Shown here piece after piece: positions 63,870-64,000 of a stretch of DNA of 64,000 bases. Location: IMG/VR virus record IMGVR_UViG_3300027858_000004, positions 1 through 64,000 of that record; one strand, written 5' to 3'. Under the pieces are notes generated by a model. That model saw only the letters and a list, made by a program, of their open reading frames with translations, made no database searches and was not told the DNA's origin. Position numbers and translations under genes: made by a program. The DNA comes from a virus. The number at the start of each line of letters is the position of its first letter. Position 1 is the first letter of the stretch.

Positions 63870-64000
63870 ATGTTAGTTTTCACAATTATTATGATAGTTA
63901 TGTATAGCATGTTACTGATTGGAACCACTGCTTTTGGAAGTATTCAAAAAGATGAAGATGAATTGAAAAAGGCTGATGACTCAGAGCAGTTTGCATATGT
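63870..64000 (+). CDS. membrane protein, partial at window end
   Basis: TAGGAGATG ribosome binding site. N-terminal transmembrane helix (about residues 2-22) then an acidic cytoplasmic or external region. Runs off the right edge of the window. Confidence 0.65.
   Translation, partial: MLVFTIIMIVMYSMLLIGTTAFGSIQKDEDELKKADDSEQFAY

Overview
The window looks like part of a large temperate phage or prophage of the SPbeta group from a low-GC Bacillus-like host. The reasons are: AT-rich DNA; AGGAGG-type ribosome binding sites with many GTG and TTG starts; vegetative sigma-A-type promoters; every supported gene on the + strand; many very small genes; and a gene triad at 24.2-27.6 kb that matches the SPbeta lysogeny genes yopP, yopQ and yopR (mrpR). 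No ribosomal RNA, tRNA, CRISPR array or insertion sequence was recognised.

Left arm (0-24 kb): about 60 mostly unrecognised small genes in short operons. Twenty-three near-identical promoters drive them (consensus -35 TTGACA, 17-base spacer, extended -10 TGCTATAAT). Recognisable products are a free-standing LAGLIDADG endonuclease, an HNH endonuclease, a TM2 membrane protein, a minimal nucleotidyltransferase and an ArdA antirestriction protein. This looks like a lysogenically silenced early or host-takeover region.

Lysogeny locus (24-28.1 kb): a catalytically complete tyrosine-recombinase-like gene (yopP-like), a yopQ-like gene, a recombinase-fold gene without catalytic residues (mrpR-like master repressor), and then a 460-base structured non-coding stretch with two promoter-like sequences.

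Middle (28.4-43.2 kb): RtcB RNA ligase, many small zinc-ribbon, lipoprotein or unknown genes, one gene apparently lacking a normal start codon, and a 689-residue protein with a YfaP/DUF2135-like domain. Promoters are sparser here. Genes are separated by short recurrent AT-rich linkers.

Transport and NAD block (43.2-50.4 kb): one operon encodes an ABC permease, an ABC ATPase, a helical protein, a PspA-like coiled-coil membrane protein and a substrate-binding protein fused to an OmpA-like peptidoglycan-binding domain. The next operon encodes PnuC, an HNH endonuclease and a NadR-like NMN adenylyltransferase/ribosylnicotinamide kinase. Together they suggest uptake of a small metabolite and NAD repair during infection.

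Replication block (51.9-59.4 kb): two identical NrdR-type operator boxes precede a RusA-like resolvase, an abundant ssDNA-binding-like protein, a RecA/Sak4-like ATPase split by a group I intron carrying a LAGLIDADG endonuclease, a DnaB-like helicase and a primase-like protein. The last 5 kb holds small unknown genes and a metallo-beta-lactamase-fold protein that could be a nuclease or an anti-Pycsar phosphodiesterase. All assignments come from reading the sequence and remembered families; no database search was possible.
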